From Streptomyces parvus (lineage in GTDB: Bacteria > Actinomycetota > Actinomycetes > Streptomycetales > Streptomycetaceae), in contig NZ_CP135079.1 in NCBI RefSeq assembly GCF_032121415.1, forward strand, positions 7,006,001 to 7,070,000: a DNA stretch of 64,000 nucleotides, given 5' to 3'. Below the pieces are notes generated by a model. The model was not told where the DNA came from. It made no database searches and was given only the letters and a program-made list of their open reading frames with translations. Each line of letters opens with the position of its first letter. Position 1 is the first letter of the stretch. The position numbers and the translations under genes were made by a program. Below, piece after piece: positions 30,797 through 39,693 of this stretch.

Positions 30797-32130
30797 CGGG
30801 CGTCCTCCTTCACGAGGGCCGGCGCCGGCGCCGGCGCGGTGATCCGGACCCGGTCGGCCCGGTGGTGCTCGATGTCGAGCACGTCGAACTGCCAGCCGTC
30901 GACCTCCACCCGGTCCGCACGGACGGGGATGCGGGCCAGCTGGTTGGCGAGGAGGCCGGCGAGCGTCTCGTACGGGCCTTCCGGCGCGGTGAACCCGATC
31001 CGGTCGAGCTGGTCCAGCCGGATGCTGCCCTCGGCCGCCCAGACCTCGCGGCCGTCGCCGAGCGGCTCGGCCGGTGCGATGTCGGGGCGCTCATGGGGGT
31101 CGTGCTCGTCGCGGACCTCGCCGACGACCTCCTCCACGATGTCCTCGACGGTGGCCACCCCCGCCGTACCGCCGTACTCGTCGATCACCACAGCCATCGT
31201 CCGGTGCTTGCGCAGCTGAGCCAGCAGCCGGTCGACGGGCAGCGAGTCGGGGACGAGGAGCGGCTCGGTGGCGAGCGCCGTGACCGGGGTCCGGGACCGC
31301 TCCGACTCGTCCAGGGCGAGGACGTCGCGGATGTGGACCGTGCCGATGACCTCGTCCAGGCTGTCCCGGTAGACCGGGAAGCGGGACAGGCCCGTGGCCA
31401 GCGTGAGGTTGGCGGCGTCGGCAGCCGTGGCGTGCGCTTCCAGTGCCCGGACGTCGATGCGCGGCGTCATGACGTTCTCGGCGGACAGCTCGGCCAGGTG
31501 CAGCGTCCGGACGAACAGCTCGGCCGAGTCCTGCTCGATGGCGCCCTCACGGGCGGAGTGCTGGGCGAGCGCGATCAGCTCCTGCGGCGTACGGGCGGAG
31601 GCCAGCTCCTCGGCCGGCTCCAGGCCCAGTCGCCGCACGAAGCGGTTCGCGGTGTTGTTGAGGTGCCGGATCAGCGGGCCGAAAGCCGCCGTGAACGCCC
31701 GCTGCGGGGTCGAGACGACCTTGGCGACCGTGAGCGGGCTGGAGATCGCCCAGTTCTTCGGGACCAGCTCACCGACGACCATGAGGACCACCGTGGACAC
31801 CGCCACGCCGAGGAGCGTGGCGACCGTGGACACGGCCCCCGACGGCAGCCCGACGGCCTCCAGCGGGCCGCGCAGCAGCACCGCGAGGGACGGCTCGGCC
31901 AGCATGCCGATGACCAGGGAGGTCACGGTGATGCCGAGCTGGGCGCCGGAGAGCTGGAAGGTGAGCCGCTTGGCTGCCTTGAGTGCGCTCTCGGCGCCGC
32001 GCTCACCGGCCTTCGCGGCGCGTTCGAGCTCGCTCCGCTCGATGGTCGTGAGCGAGAACTCCGCCGCGACGAACACCGCACAGGCCAGTGTCAGCGCGAG
32101 GGCGAGGAGAAGAAGGACCACTTCGCTCAC
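30793..32130 (-). CDS. HlyC/CorC (CNNM) family transporter, first of pair
   Basis: A 445-residue full-length CNNM/CorC protein: DUF21 membrane domain (residues 1-190, AEFSLTTIERSELERAAKAG, AQLGITVTSLVIGMLAEPSL), two CBS motifs (ENVMTPRIDVRALEAHATAA, VIGTVHIRDVLALDESERSR, MAVVIDEYGGTAGVATVEDI) and a CorC_HlyC domain at the end. DEYGGTAGVATVEDI is the best-conserved family signature. The start is GTG at 32130. It is the first gene of a two-gene operon; the upstream 386-base gap has an AT-rich patch around 32269-32300 that could hold the promoter. Confidence 0.9.
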   Translation of the reverse strand: MSEVVLLLLALALTLACAVFVAAEFSLTTIERSELERAAKAGERGAESALKAAKRLTFQLSGAQLGITVTSLVIGMLAEPSLAVLLRGPLEAVGLPSGAVSTVATLLGVAVSTVVLMVVGELVPKNWAISSPLTVAKVVSTPQRAFTAAFGPLIRHLNNTANRFVRRLGLEPAEELASARTPQELIALAQHSAREGAIEQDSAELFVRTLHLAELSAENVMTPRIDVRALEAHATAADAANLTLATGLSRFPVYRDSLDEVIGTVHIRDVLALDESERSRTPVTALATEPLLVPDSLPVDRLLAQLRKHRTMAVVIDEYGGTAGVATVEDIVEEVVGEVRDEHDPHERPDIAPAEPLGDGREVWAAEGSIRLDQLDRIGFTAPEGPYETLAGLLANQLARIPVRADRVEVDGWQFDVLDIEHHRADRVRITAPAPAPALVKEDAR

Positions 32131-32516
32131 CGTGTCACCTCCGTCCCCTGGTGCGCGGGGTCGGGGATGACACGGTTCGTACTGGGAGGCTCACCCATTG
32201 CGGTGCCGCAGCTCCTTCTCTGTTCGGATCGTCCGGATCGACGGTGGGGGACGGGTGTGAAACCCGCCTGATAGATAGTAAAGGGAACGCAAAGCAATGG
32301 GGGAGTGGCGGGTGTCACACGGAGTGCCGTCCGGGGGGAAGAGCCTCGCGGTGGGCGGCGGGGCGCGGGGGCCGGGCGGGCGCTCGCGATCTTGATGGCC
32401 GGAACTGTGCGCAGCGGTCGCGGCTTGGGAAATCCTTTACCTCCCGGGAGCTTCTGCCCGGCGAGGCGGCTCACGCCCCCTCGATCGCCCATCCACAGAA
32501 GGAGCGGACGCCGCAC
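32131..32516. other. Gene-free divergent intergenic region
   Basis: About 390 bases between the CorC operon and spo0M. It includes an unusually AT-rich stretch (GATAGATAGTAAAGGG near 32270), likely part of promoters, and a CGGATCGTCCGGATCG direct repeat near 32225-32240. No ORF with coding composition is seen. Confidence 0.5.
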
Positions 32517-33491
32517 ATGGTGTTCAAGAAGTTGCTCGGAGCCCTCGGCGTCGGCGGCCCCTCGGTCGACACCGTTCTGCAGCCCGGCCCGGCCCTGCCC
32601 GGTGGTGTCGTCTCAGGAGAGGTCCGCCTGCGGGGCGGCGGGACGGACGTGACGGTCGACCGGATCTCCCTTCTCCTCGTCGCCCGGGTCGAGAGGGAGG
32701 GCCAGGAGGAAGAGGACGAGGGCACGGTCGTCCTCGAACGGTTCACCGTCGGCGGCGGGTTCCGGCTGGCGGAGGAGGCCGACCACACGGTGCCCTTCAC
32801 CCTCACCCTGCCGTGGGAGACGCCGATCACCGAACTCCACGGCCAGCACCTCGGCCCCGTGCTCGGCATCCGGACGGAGCTGGAGATCGCGGGGGCACGC
32901 GACAAGGGCGACCTCGACGCGCTCGCGGTGGGACCGCTGCCCGCGCAGGAAGCGATCCTGGAGGCCTTCGGCCAGCTCGGCTACGCCTTCAGGTCCGCGG
33001 ACCTGGAGCTCGGCCACATCCGCGGAACCGGCCAGCGACTGCCCTGCTACCAGGAGATCGAGATCCTCCCGCCGGCCGGTCACGCCCACGCCGTGAACGA
33101 GATCGAGGTGACCTTCATCGCCGCACCGGGCGGCCTGGAGGTGGTCATCGAGGCGGACAAACGCGCCGGGTTCTTCTCGGAGGGCCACGACACGGTGCAC
33201 CGCTTCACCGCATCCCACCACGCGGCCCCGCAGACCGACTGGAACGCCCGGGTCGACGCCTGGCTGAAGGAGGTCGTCGCCGGCCACGGGGCCCATGGAG
33301 CGCCGGCCCCCTACGGTGACGACCACGGCGACCGGCACCGCTCGGGCCCGGGTGCGGGCGCGGTGGCGGCCGGGGCCGCGGCGGGCGTGGCCGTGGGTGT
33401 CGTCGGCGGCATGGTCGCGGCGGAGGTGGTCGACGAGATCGGTGACGCCTTCGAGGGCGAGGAGGACGAGGGGAGCGAGGAGGAGGGCTGA
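32517..33491 (+). CDS. Spo0M-type sporulation-control protein
   Basis: A 324-residue protein with the Spo0M/arrestin-like N-terminal domain (VFKKLLGALGVGGPSVDTVL, GGVVSGEVRLRGGGTDVTVD, PFTLTLPWETPITELHGQHL) and central ALAVGPLPAQEAILEAFGQL. Spo0M in Bacillus modulates sporulation and cell division; Streptomyces homologues are common but little studied. The C-terminal 60 residues are a His/Gly-rich stretch, a hydrophobic AGAVAAGAAAGVAVGVVGGM segment, and a strongly acidic tail (EGEEDEGSEEEG); the hydrophobic segment is unusual and might be membrane-associated. ATG at 32517 after GAAGGAGCGG. Confidence 0.87.
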   Translation: MVFKKLLGALGVGGPSVDTVLQPGPALPGGVVSGEVRLRGGGTDVTVDRISLLLVARVEREGQEEEDEGTVVLERFTVGGGFRLAEEADHTVPFTLTLPWETPITELHGQHLGPVLGIRTELEIAGARDKGDLDALAVGPLPAQEAILEAFGQLGYAFRSADLELGHIRGTGQRLPCYQEIEILPPAGHAHAVNEIEVTFIAAPGGLEVVIEADKRAGFFSEGHDTVHRFTASHHAAPQTDWNARVDAWLKEVVAGHGAHGAPAPYGDDHGDRHRSGPGAGAVAAGAAAGVAVGVVGGMVAAEVVDEIGDAFEGEEDEGSEEEG

Positions 33492-33503
33492 TCGGGGGAA
33501 CCG

Positions 33504-33538
33504 CGGGCCGGGAGGGAGCAGCCCGCCCTTCCGGCCCG
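33504..33538. terminator. Hairpin after spo0M
   Basis: CGGGCCGG at 33504-33511 pairs with CCGGCCCG at 33531-33538, with three more near-pairs inside, 13 bases after the stop. Probable terminator. Confidence 0.65.
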
Positions 33539-33649
33539 TCCCACGCCGGGCCGGACGCTCGGCCACCTCGCCGATCGGACCCGGCGGGAGCGGCGGATTG
33601 CGGGTAGGAAGGGGGGAGCGAACGGCCGCCCATGTGGACAAGGAGCCCC

Positions 33650-34084
33650 ATGAATCCCGGAACCCCTCCGCCCGATCCGCGGCACCGGCGTCCCGACGGC
33701 GTCAGCGACGCGACTGTCGAGGCCCTGGGGGCCCTGTCGAAGGCGCTGGAAACCGCCGAGCGGGCCCGCGGCGCCCTCTACGATTTCCACCAGCTCACCG
33801 GGAGCGCCGACCTGGTCCTCGACGATGCCGTACGACTGCTCCGTGCGGCGGGACACGGGCGCCGGGCCGATCAGGTGGAACGGGAGATCCTCGGCCGCAA
33901 CGTCATTCCAGGGCACTGGACGTTCCAGATCGTCGAGGAGTACAACTCCACCTACTACGACGTGTTCCGGGCGATCGAACGGGAGATCAGACAGGAACTC
34001 GCCGAGGGTCGCGACCACCTCTACGAAGCCGAGATGAAGGCGGCCCGGCGGACCGAGGGGCATCCGGACCACACTGCCGACTGA
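33650..34084 (+). CDS. Hypothetical helical protein, 144 residues
   Basis: A 144-residue soluble helical protein. After a Pro-rich start it reads VEALGALSKALETAERARGA, LYDFHQLTGSADLVLDDAVR, ADQVEREILGRNVIPGHWTF, and FRAIEREIRQELAEGRDHLY. The family is conserved in Streptomyces as far as I can recall but has no assigned role. ACAAGGAGCCCC sets the ATG at 33650. No partner is suggested by context. Confidence 0.7.
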   Translation: MNPGTPPPDPRHRRPDGVSDATVEALGALSKALETAERARGALYDFHQLTGSADLVLDDAVRLLRAAGHGRRADQVEREILGRNVIPGHWTFQIVEEYNSTYYDVFRAIEREIRQELAEGRDHLYEAEMKAARRTEGHPDHTAD

Positions 34085-34174
34085 CGTGCTGTGCCCAGGA
34101 GTCGAGGTCGGCCACCCCTGCGTACGTCCCGCGATCCCGGGCACACGGAGGTCACCGCTCGGAAGGAGCTCCCC

Positions 34175-34354
34175 ATGCTCGGTATAGCTGCCGCAGTGCT
34201 GTTCTTCATCGCGTTCCTGATCAACGCGGCCGACATCTCCACCAACGACGTGTTCGCGTCGACCAACGTGATGCTGCTCGGCCTCATGCTCCTCGCCCTC
34301 CATGTCGCGGGCGTGGGCGGGGGCACCCGGCTCGGCGGTTCGCGCCGACGCTGA
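34175..34354 (+). CDS. Small two-helix membrane protein, 59 residues
   Basis: A 59-residue protein with two hydrophobic helices (LGIAAAVLFFIAFLINAA and ASTNVMLLGLMLLALHVAG) and a basic tail. GGAAGGAGCTCCCC sets the ATG at 34175. Small two-helix proteins of this pattern are frequent in Streptomyces; role unknown. The upstream frame extension is basic and unlikely to be translated. Confidence 0.75.
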   Translation: MLGIAAAVLFFIAFLINAADISTNDVFASTNVMLLGLMLLALHVAGVGGGTRLGGSRRR

Positions 34355-34365
34355 ACCTTTCCTCC

Positions 34366-34399
34366 CGGCCCCACCGTCGTACGACCGGCGGTGGGGCCG
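34366..34399. terminator. Hairpin after the small membrane protein gene
   Basis: CGGCCCCACCG (34366-34376) pairs perfectly with CGGTGGGGCCG (34389-34399), 12 bases after the stop. Confidence 0.85.
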
Positions 34400-34542
34400 A
34401 TGCCTGTCGTCGGGTCGCCCCCTGGGCCGTCACCGAACGTAGCCGCACGAGATGCGGAGCGCACCGACTGCGGTGACGCTGGGGCTCCGGTCGCGCACGC
34501 AACGCCGGTCGCCGACGGAGGACCCACGACGGAGGACACCCC

Positions 34543-34710
34543 ATGAACCTGTACGACAGCCCGGCGGAGCGAGCCCGCCGCACCCGTGAACGCGCCGAGG
34601 AACTGGGACGCGCCGCCGACCGGGCCACCGACCCCGAGCACCGTCGACGGCTGCGGGCGAAGGCGCTGCGACTGCTCCGCGAGGAGCCCGCACCCGACCC
34701 GGGCTGCTAG
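34543..34710 (+). CDS. DUF6381-like small charged protein
   Basis: A 55-residue protein: MNLYDSPAERARRTRERAEE, LGRAADRATDPEHRRRLRAK, ALRLLREEP. The ERAEELxxAAxRATDPExRxRLxxKAxxL layout closely resembles the DUF6381 family of small Streptomyces proteins. GGAGGACACCCC precedes ATG at 34543. It is a single helix-rich charged protein with no known function. Confidence 0.7.
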   Translation: MNLYDSPAERARRTRERAEELGRAADRATDPEHRRRLRAKALRLLREEPAPDPGC

Positions 34711-34772
34711 CAGCGGTCGTACGGGAAAAGCCGATTGCCCGGGCGCCCGCCGCCCGGGTAGCGTCACGCGCC

Positions 34773-35273
34773 GTGACCCCCACTCTGCGCACCGAGAGGC
34801 TTCTGCTGGAGCCGTACGTCCCCGAGGACGAAGAGGACTTCGTCGCTCTGTTCCAGGACACCAGGGTGTCCCGGTGGATGGGGGACGGCCCTTCCTCCGA
34901 GGCGGAGGACCGGGCGCTGTTCGGGCGGGTCTTCACCATGGTCTACGCCCAGGACCTCTTCGCCGTCTGGGCCGTCCGCCGCGACGGCCGGCTGGTCGGG
35001 CACGCCGAGATCAAGCGGACCGACACCGTCGACGGCCACGAGATCATCTACGCCCTCGCGCCCACGGCGTGGGGCTCCGGCCTGGGGACCGAACTGGCCC
35101 GGGCCGTCGTCGCCCACGGCTTCGACACCCTCGGACTGGACGAGGTCCACGCCACCGTCGCCGCCGCGAACGAGGCGTCGCTGACCCTGCTGGACAGGAT
35201 GGGCTTCGCGTACGTGAGGGACATCGAGGAGGACGACGGCAGCACCACCCGCGTGCTGACCCTCCGCCGCTGA
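34773..35273 (+). CDS. GNAT-family acetyltransferase, RimJ/RimL-like
   Basis: A 166-residue GNAT enzyme of the RimJ/RimL type: TLRTERLLLEPYVPEDEEDF opening, VWAVRRDGRLVGHAEIKRTD, YALAPTAWGSGLGTELARAV (acetyl-CoA loop), and VHATVAAANEASLTLLDRMG, FAYVRDIEEDDG. The start is GTG at 34773. The substrate could be a protein N-terminus or a small molecule. It stands alone ahead of a decayed patch. Confidence 0.87.
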   Translation: MTPTLRTERLLLEPYVPEDEEDFVALFQDTRVSRWMGDGPSSEAEDRALFGRVFTMVYAQDLFAVWAVRRDGRLVGHAEIKRTDTVDGHEIIYALAPTAWGSGLGTELARAVVAHGFDTLGLDEVHATVAAANEASLTLLDRMGFAYVRDIEEDDGSTTRVLTLRR

Positions 35274-35371
35274 CCCCGGTTGGTCGCCCGGTCACCCAGA
35301 TCGCCCGGTCGGACAAGGCCGGCGCCGACGCCTTGCGCCGCCTCCCGCCGCCCCGGATCCGGACGCCCCCC

Positions 35372-35829
35372 TCACGCTCGCTCCCGACGACGCGGCGGCG
35401 ACTTCCCCGCCCGACGGGGACGACCACCGCACCCGCTCGCCCACCACCGCCGACTCCGGGAGCAGCGGGGGCTCGCCCAACCGGCTTCCACCGGGATCTC
35501 CTGGGCGGGGGCCACCGACGCACCCCCGATGCCATGACGCTTGAGGGCGTCCGCGACGAAACCGCCCGCCTTCATCGAGGAACCCGATGTCCGCCCGCCC
35601 GGCCCGTACCGTCGACCGACAGCGCGGCCCGCTCGAAGGCCACCAGCTCCACGGGCACCCCGAGCCGCCGCCCGAACTCCCGGGCCAGGTCGACGGAGAC
35701 CTCTGCCGGCTCCCCGCTCGCCGGATCCCGGTGGGCCAGGATCGGGTTGCCGAGGTTGATCGAGGCACGCAGGGTTCCGCCGGGCGCGAACGTGGAGACC
35801 AGGGCGTCGGGCGTCGGCAGCTGAGTCAT
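35372..35829 (-). pseudogene. ABC transporter solute-binding protein (family 3-like), internally deleted
   Basis: From ATG at 35829 the first 75 residues are a good family opening (TPDALVSTFAPGGTLRASIN, LGNPILAHRDPASGEPAEVS, VDLAREFGRRLGVPVELVAF). The frame then reads RADIGFLD (in another frame) and jumps to the known family end (MKAGGFVADALKRHGIGGAS, VAPA) about 110-130 residues too early. The ends are thus kept but the middle, with most of the ligand-binding lobe, is lost, with frame changes at the join near 35575. No permease or ATPase gene is nearby. Confidence 0.8.
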
Positions 35830-35973
35830 GGAGCCGAGTCCACGAGGGAGCCCACGGCGGTCGGCGGGCGTACGAGACCGCCGCAGCCTGCGGTGGAAGG
35901 GCGGGCGGGACCCGCCGGTCTCCGGCGTGCCAGGCCCTTCACGTGGGGGGGGCAGGCGCCCCACCCGGCGTGC

Positions 35974-36486
35974 TCAGGCCCCCACCGTGCCGTCCACCCC
36001 TTCCCGCAGCAGGTCCGCGTGACCGTTGTGGCGGCCGTACTCCAGCAGGACGTGCACCATGACCATCCGCAGCGAGACGTCCTTCTCCCAGCGCGGCTGA
36101 CGCCCCACCAGGTCCAGCGAGGCCGCCTCCCGCTCGATCCGGCGCGAGGTCTCCACCTCCGCCTCCCAGGCGGCGAACGCCTCGGCCCCGGTCGAGGCGC
36201 TCGCGTCGTACGCCGCCTGGAAGTCGAACGGCTTCTGCGACCACACCATCGGAGCCGCCTCGTCGTCGAACACCCTCCGGAACCAGGCGCGTTCCACCTC
36301 CGCCAGATGCCGGAGCAGAGCCAGCAGCGACAAGGTGGACGGCGCCATCGACCGCTCGCGCAACTCCTCGTCGCTCAGCCCCGCGCACTTCATGGCCAGG
36401 GTCTCCCGGTGGTAGTCGAGAAAGGCCCGCAGCGTCTCGCGCTCGCTGCCCAGGAGCGGAGGCCCGACCCGGTCGTCACTCTTCAT
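35974..36486 (-). CDS. DinB/DUF664 family protein
   Basis: A 170-residue DUF664-type DinB-fold protein: GSERETLRAFLDYHRETLAM, KCAGLSDEELRERSMAPSTL, SLLALLRHLAEVERAWFRRV and HVLLEYGRHNGHADLLREGVDG. H positions in LLRHLAEVE and GRHNGHAD form the metal site. Three ATGs lie in a row; the one at 36486 is 9 bases from GAGG and is preferred. Actinobacterial DUF664 proteins include mycothiol-dependent transferases. It sits between two pseudogenes. Confidence 0.85.
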   Translation of the reverse strand: MKSDDRVGPPLLGSERETLRAFLDYHRETLAMKCAGLSDEELRERSMAPSTLSLLALLRHLAEVERAWFRRVFDDEAAPMVWSQKPFDFQAAYDASASTGAEAFAAWEAEVETSRRIEREAASLDLVGRQPRWEKDVSLRMVMVHVLLEYGRHNGHADLLREGVDGTVGA

Positions 36487-36586
36487 GATCATCATCCTCG
36501 GTTCCGTGGTGCCGGCCGACAGTATGTCCGTTGGGGCGTTCCCCGGGCAGCCGGGTTTCCGCAGAGCCGCATCCAGGGTGTGGGCC

Positions 36587-36884
36587 ATGGACGTACGAGA
36601 ACTGCTGCGGCGCTCCGGAGGACCGGTGGCACGCGACCGGATCGGGGACGACCTGGCCGCGCTCGGCCTCGGGCCGGGCGACACCGTGACGTTCCATACG
36701 CGCCTGTTCCCGTGTCGTGCCCGGGGGACAGGACCCGTTCGCGGTCATCGTCCGGGCGATGCCCGACGCGGGCATCGGCCGGACCCGCACCGTCGGGGCA
36801 GCCGACAGCTGCCTGTTCGATGCCGGTCCCGCCGTCGACTTCGGTGTCCGCTGGATCGAGGAGCACCTGAACGCCCCCGCGTGA
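36587..36884 (+). pseudogene. Aminoglycoside 3-N-acetyltransferase remnant, internally deleted
   Basis: ATG at 36587 opens an AAC(3) N-terminus (MDVRELLRRSGGPVARDRIG, DDLAALGLGPGDTVTFHTRL). Shortly after, in another frame, the family's C-terminus is readable: DPFAVIVRAMPDAGIGRTRT, VGAADSCLFDAGPAVDFGVR, WIEEHL, ending TGA at 36882-36884. About 150-180 residues with the catalytic core are missing. So it is a gene whose middle was deleted, not a truncated end. Confidence 0.85.
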
Positions 36885-36900
36885 CGGCCGGCCAGGCTGC

Positions 36901-39315
36901 TCAGGCCAGCCGCACCCTGACCGTCTGTGTCGCCCCGCGCGCACCGGACAGATCGCCGAAGACGAGGCGCAGCGACGCGCCCGCGGTCGCCGACGTCACC
37001 GTACCCGGCTTCGATACGACCGAGGCGACCGCCCGGTTCCACGTGAGGGTCAGGCTGGTGCGCATCCGCATGGGGTCGCTCACGCACACCGTCGCCGTCC
37101 CGTCGGCGTGCTCGGTCACCATCACCGAGCACGGGGCGTCCGCCACCAGCGGCCCGACGCTTGCGCCGAACCAGAAGTTGACCGCCGTCAGCCCGAGCGA
37201 GGGGACCGCCACCCCCTGCTGTTCGTCCGTATTGGCGAGCACGCGCAGCCAGCCGCTGTCGGCAGCCCGTGCCGCCGTGCGCTGTTCGGACGCGCCGGGC
37301 AGGAGCTGGTAGGCGTACGTGGCGTCCGACGGGTCCGTGCCGTGGTCGAACCAGAGGGTGAGGTACTTCCGGGAGACCGGATCCGTGGAACCCGCCCTGT
37401 TGATGTCGCGCCAGCGCCCCGTCCGGTTCTCCCGCAGCGCCTTCACCGTCGCCCCGCCCGGGAACACGTAACCGCCGTGCCCGGCCAGGTGCGCCCAGGA
37501 CGCGCCGGACAGCGTCGCCGACCAGGGGGCGGTGACCGGTTTCGCCGAGCCGTCGACGGTGAACGGGGCGTTGCCCGTCGGCCCCAGGTTCCGGTTGTCG
37601 ACCGTGGTCTCCACGGCCGCGCCGTCGCGGCCGTGGATGCCCGCGCCCAGACACACCACCGTGTCGTCGAGGAAGAACCACGACTTATTCGCCATCAGCG
37701 TGCTGGACAGGCCCTTGAGATACTGCCCCACGGCGGCGCGCTTGGTGTCGGTGACCCCGCCGACCCAGTTCACATCCGGGAGCGCGACGCCCCAGTCACC
37801 GCCCGCCCCGTCGGCGAGCACCTTGCGCGAGACCGTGGTGCCGGGCAGCCGGTACGGGTCGACGGTGGGCCAGAACGCGTCGCTGTACTGGCCGTTGGCG
37901 AAGGTGTCGCCCCACCAGTAGAGCATCCCGTTCCCGGTGTGCCAGCCGCGCAGGTTCTCGCCGTTGCCGGTCTCGTAATAGGTGGTCCGCCGGTCGGCCA
38001 TGCTCAGCGACGCCGCCCAGCCGGGACGGCGGTGGGTGGCCCGGGCCATGTCGGGGAAGAGCCGGTGGCCCGCCGGCTCGGCGATCGGGGCGAGAGCGGT
38101 GTCGTCCAGGACGCTCTTGATCCGGGCCAGTGCGGTGAGCCCGAGCGAGGGGTTGTTCAACGGCGGGCTGTAGTAGTCGCGTTGCGCCCAGCCCTTGACG
38201 AGCGCCCGCCACCGGGCGTTCTCGGCGGCCGACGCGCCCCGCCCCAGCAGCACGATGGAGGCCAGGACGGGGTGCCCGCGCCGGTGGTCGTCGACCTCGC
38301 CCCGGCTGATCGCGCGCCCCGCGACGGAGTCCATGACCAGGCCGTTGTAGAGGAACGGGGCCCACGCGTTCTCCACCGCGTCGAACACCACCTGCCGCTT
38401 CGGGTCGGTGACCTCCCACGTGGTCCCCTTCAGCAGCGCGAACAGCAGCCCGAGCCCGCCGAGCATCACCGATCCGTAGCTGCCGGTGTAGGGCACGGTG
38501 GTGTGCTGGATGAACGAGCCGTCCGCGTACAGCCCGTCGCCCTTCGTCACCAGCGGGAAGACGGGCGAGAGGGCGTCCCGGGCCAGTGCGATCTTCGCCG
38601 CGCTCTTGCCGACGACCCCGCGCAGGGCCAGCACCCGGCACAGGTCGACCCGGTTCGCCCCGGTGCTGGTCCCGGTGTACGAGGCGACGGCGGAGTCCGG
38701 TACGAAATGGTCGACGGCGGCGCAGTAGCGGGCGAGCCGCTCCGGGACGATGGAGTCGTACATCAGCACGCACACGTCCAGCAGGGCCTGCGGCGCGCCG
38801 ATCTGCCAGCTGTACCAGTTGCCGTACCGGGTCTGCCCGTCGTTGTACACCTGGGTGTTGAGGTGCTCAAGACCGGTGAGCACGGCGTCGCGCAGTCCGG
38901 TGTTCCCGGTCAGCCCGGTGCCCTGCTGACGGTAGGCCTGGGCCATGGTGTTCAGACGGACGAAGCTGTCGGCCATCCGCCCCGATAGGACGTACGACTC
39001 GGCGTCCGTGTCCGGGTCCGGATCCGCGAAGACGGCGTCGGGCCAGAGCGAGCCCTCCGCCGGGGCCATCGCCTCCAGCCACTGCGACGCCTTCGCGCCG
39101 AGATCGGCCAGTCGGCTCTTGAAGGGCTCGGCGGTCGGGCTGAACCCCTCGCCGAGGAGCAGGGCGCTCCATGTGGTGCGGAGCGCGGCGTACGGATCGT
39201 CCTCGGGGCCGGCGGAGGCGGCGCCGGGCGTGGCGAGCATGAGTGCTCCGCCGCTTGCGGCGGTGAGCACCGCGGAGGTGGCGAGGAAGGTGCGGCGGGA
39301 CCAGGCAGAAGTCAT
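36901..39315 (-). CDS. Exported polysaccharide lyase family 8 enzyme
   Basis: An 804-residue secreted lyase. The Tat signal is MTSAWSRRTFLATSAVL (SRRTFL) with cleavage near ASA at 33-35. The alpha/alpha-toroid carries YGNWYSWQIGAPQALLD (aromatic patch), GANRVD with N221, and IQHTTVPYTGSYG with H271 and Y280; the nine-residue His-Tyr spacing matches the PL8 catalytic Asn/His/Tyr set of hyaluronate, chondroitin and xanthan lyases. The C-terminal half is beta-sandwich (residues 390-800). It should cleave an acidic polysaccharide by beta-elimination outside the cell; the exact substrate cannot be read. It is divergent from the regulator gene and probably under its control. Confidence 0.9.
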   Translation of the reverse strand: MTSAWSRRTFLATSAVLTAASGGALMLATPGAASAGPEDDPYAALRTTWSALLLGEGFSPTAEPFKSRLADLGAKASQWLEAMAPAEGSLWPDAVFADPDPDTDAESYVLSGRMADSFVRLNTMAQAYRQQGTGLTGNTGLRDAVLTGLEHLNTQVYNDGQTRYGNWYSWQIGAPQALLDVCVLMYDSIVPERLARYCAAVDHFVPDSAVASYTGTSTGANRVDLCRVLALRGVVGKSAAKIALARDALSPVFPLVTKGDGLYADGSFIQHTTVPYTGSYGSVMLGGLGLLFALLKGTTWEVTDPKRQVVFDAVENAWAPFLYNGLVMDSVAGRAISRGEVDDHRRGHPVLASIVLLGRGASAAENARWRALVKGWAQRDYYSPPLNNPSLGLTALARIKSVLDDTALAPIAEPAGHRLFPDMARATHRRPGWAASLSMADRRTTYYETGNGENLRGWHTGNGMLYWWGDTFANGQYSDAFWPTVDPYRLPGTTVSRKVLADGAGGDWGVALPDVNWVGGVTDTKRAAVGQYLKGLSSTLMANKSWFFLDDTVVCLGAGIHGRDGAAVETTVDNRNLGPTGNAPFTVDGSAKPVTAPWSATLSGASWAHLAGHGGYVFPGGATVKALRENRTGRWRDINRAGSTDPVSRKYLTLWFDHGTDPSDATYAYQLLPGASEQRTAARAADSGWLRVLANTDEQQGVAVPSLGLTAVNFWFGASVGPLVADAPCSVMVTEHADGTATVCVSDPMRMRTSLTLTWNRAVASVVSKPGTVTSATAGASLRLVFGDLSGARGATQTVRVRLA

Positions 39316-39471
39316 GGGAGAGCTCCGGGTCGGTGACGTGTCTCCGGCGGGAACCCGGCGCGCGGTGAGCGGTGGGCGGGCGCTGAACGACCCCGGGATC
39401 CGACTGTTCTGAGCGGGCGGGCACTTTCTAGCAGCCGCCTGGCGACTCGCTCAATAACTTTGGCCGAATTG

Positions 39472-39482
39472 ATCGTATCGAT
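39472..39482 (-). promoter_or_regulatory. Candidate operator site A1
   Basis: On the minus strand ATCGATACGAT differs at one base from ATCGATTCGAT found before the transporter operon, and the similarity continues downstream (CAATT versus GAATT). Likely site of the adjacent regulator. Confidence 0.5.
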
Positions 39483-39575
39483 CGATTTTCTGGATGCACA
39501 GGGCGCTGTCGAGCGCGAACCGGCGTGCGCCCGTCGCGCGGGGGTAAAACTCCGCACGGATCGTTTCGAGCGGAT

Positions 39576-39592
39576 GTGATCGATATGGTTGA
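39576..39592 (+). promoter_or_regulatory. Candidate operator site A3
   Basis: GTGATCGATATGGTTGA matches GTGATCGATTCGATTGA (40938-40954) at 14 of 17 bases. It lies 100 bases before the regulator gene; a weaker related site ATCGTTTCGAG is at 39560-39570. Confidence 0.45.
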
Positions 39593-39693
39593 GCCAGGCC
39601 GGACGGCGGCCGCCCGGGGCCGGAATCCCCGCGCTTCCGCCGCCGGAACACCGTCCGCCCCGAGCCCAGCCGTCTCCGAATCCAGGGGGATCC

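Larger units (their letters stand above)
39316..39693. promoter_or_regulatory. Divergent lyase/regulator control region
   Basis: A 378-base gene-free region. It holds three ATCGATTCGAT-like sites (39472-39482, on the minus strand; 39560-39570; 39576-39592) and AT-rich pieces (TCAATAACTTTGG near 39451; GGTAAAACT near 39543) likely to be promoters. No ORF is supported. Confidence 0.6.
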
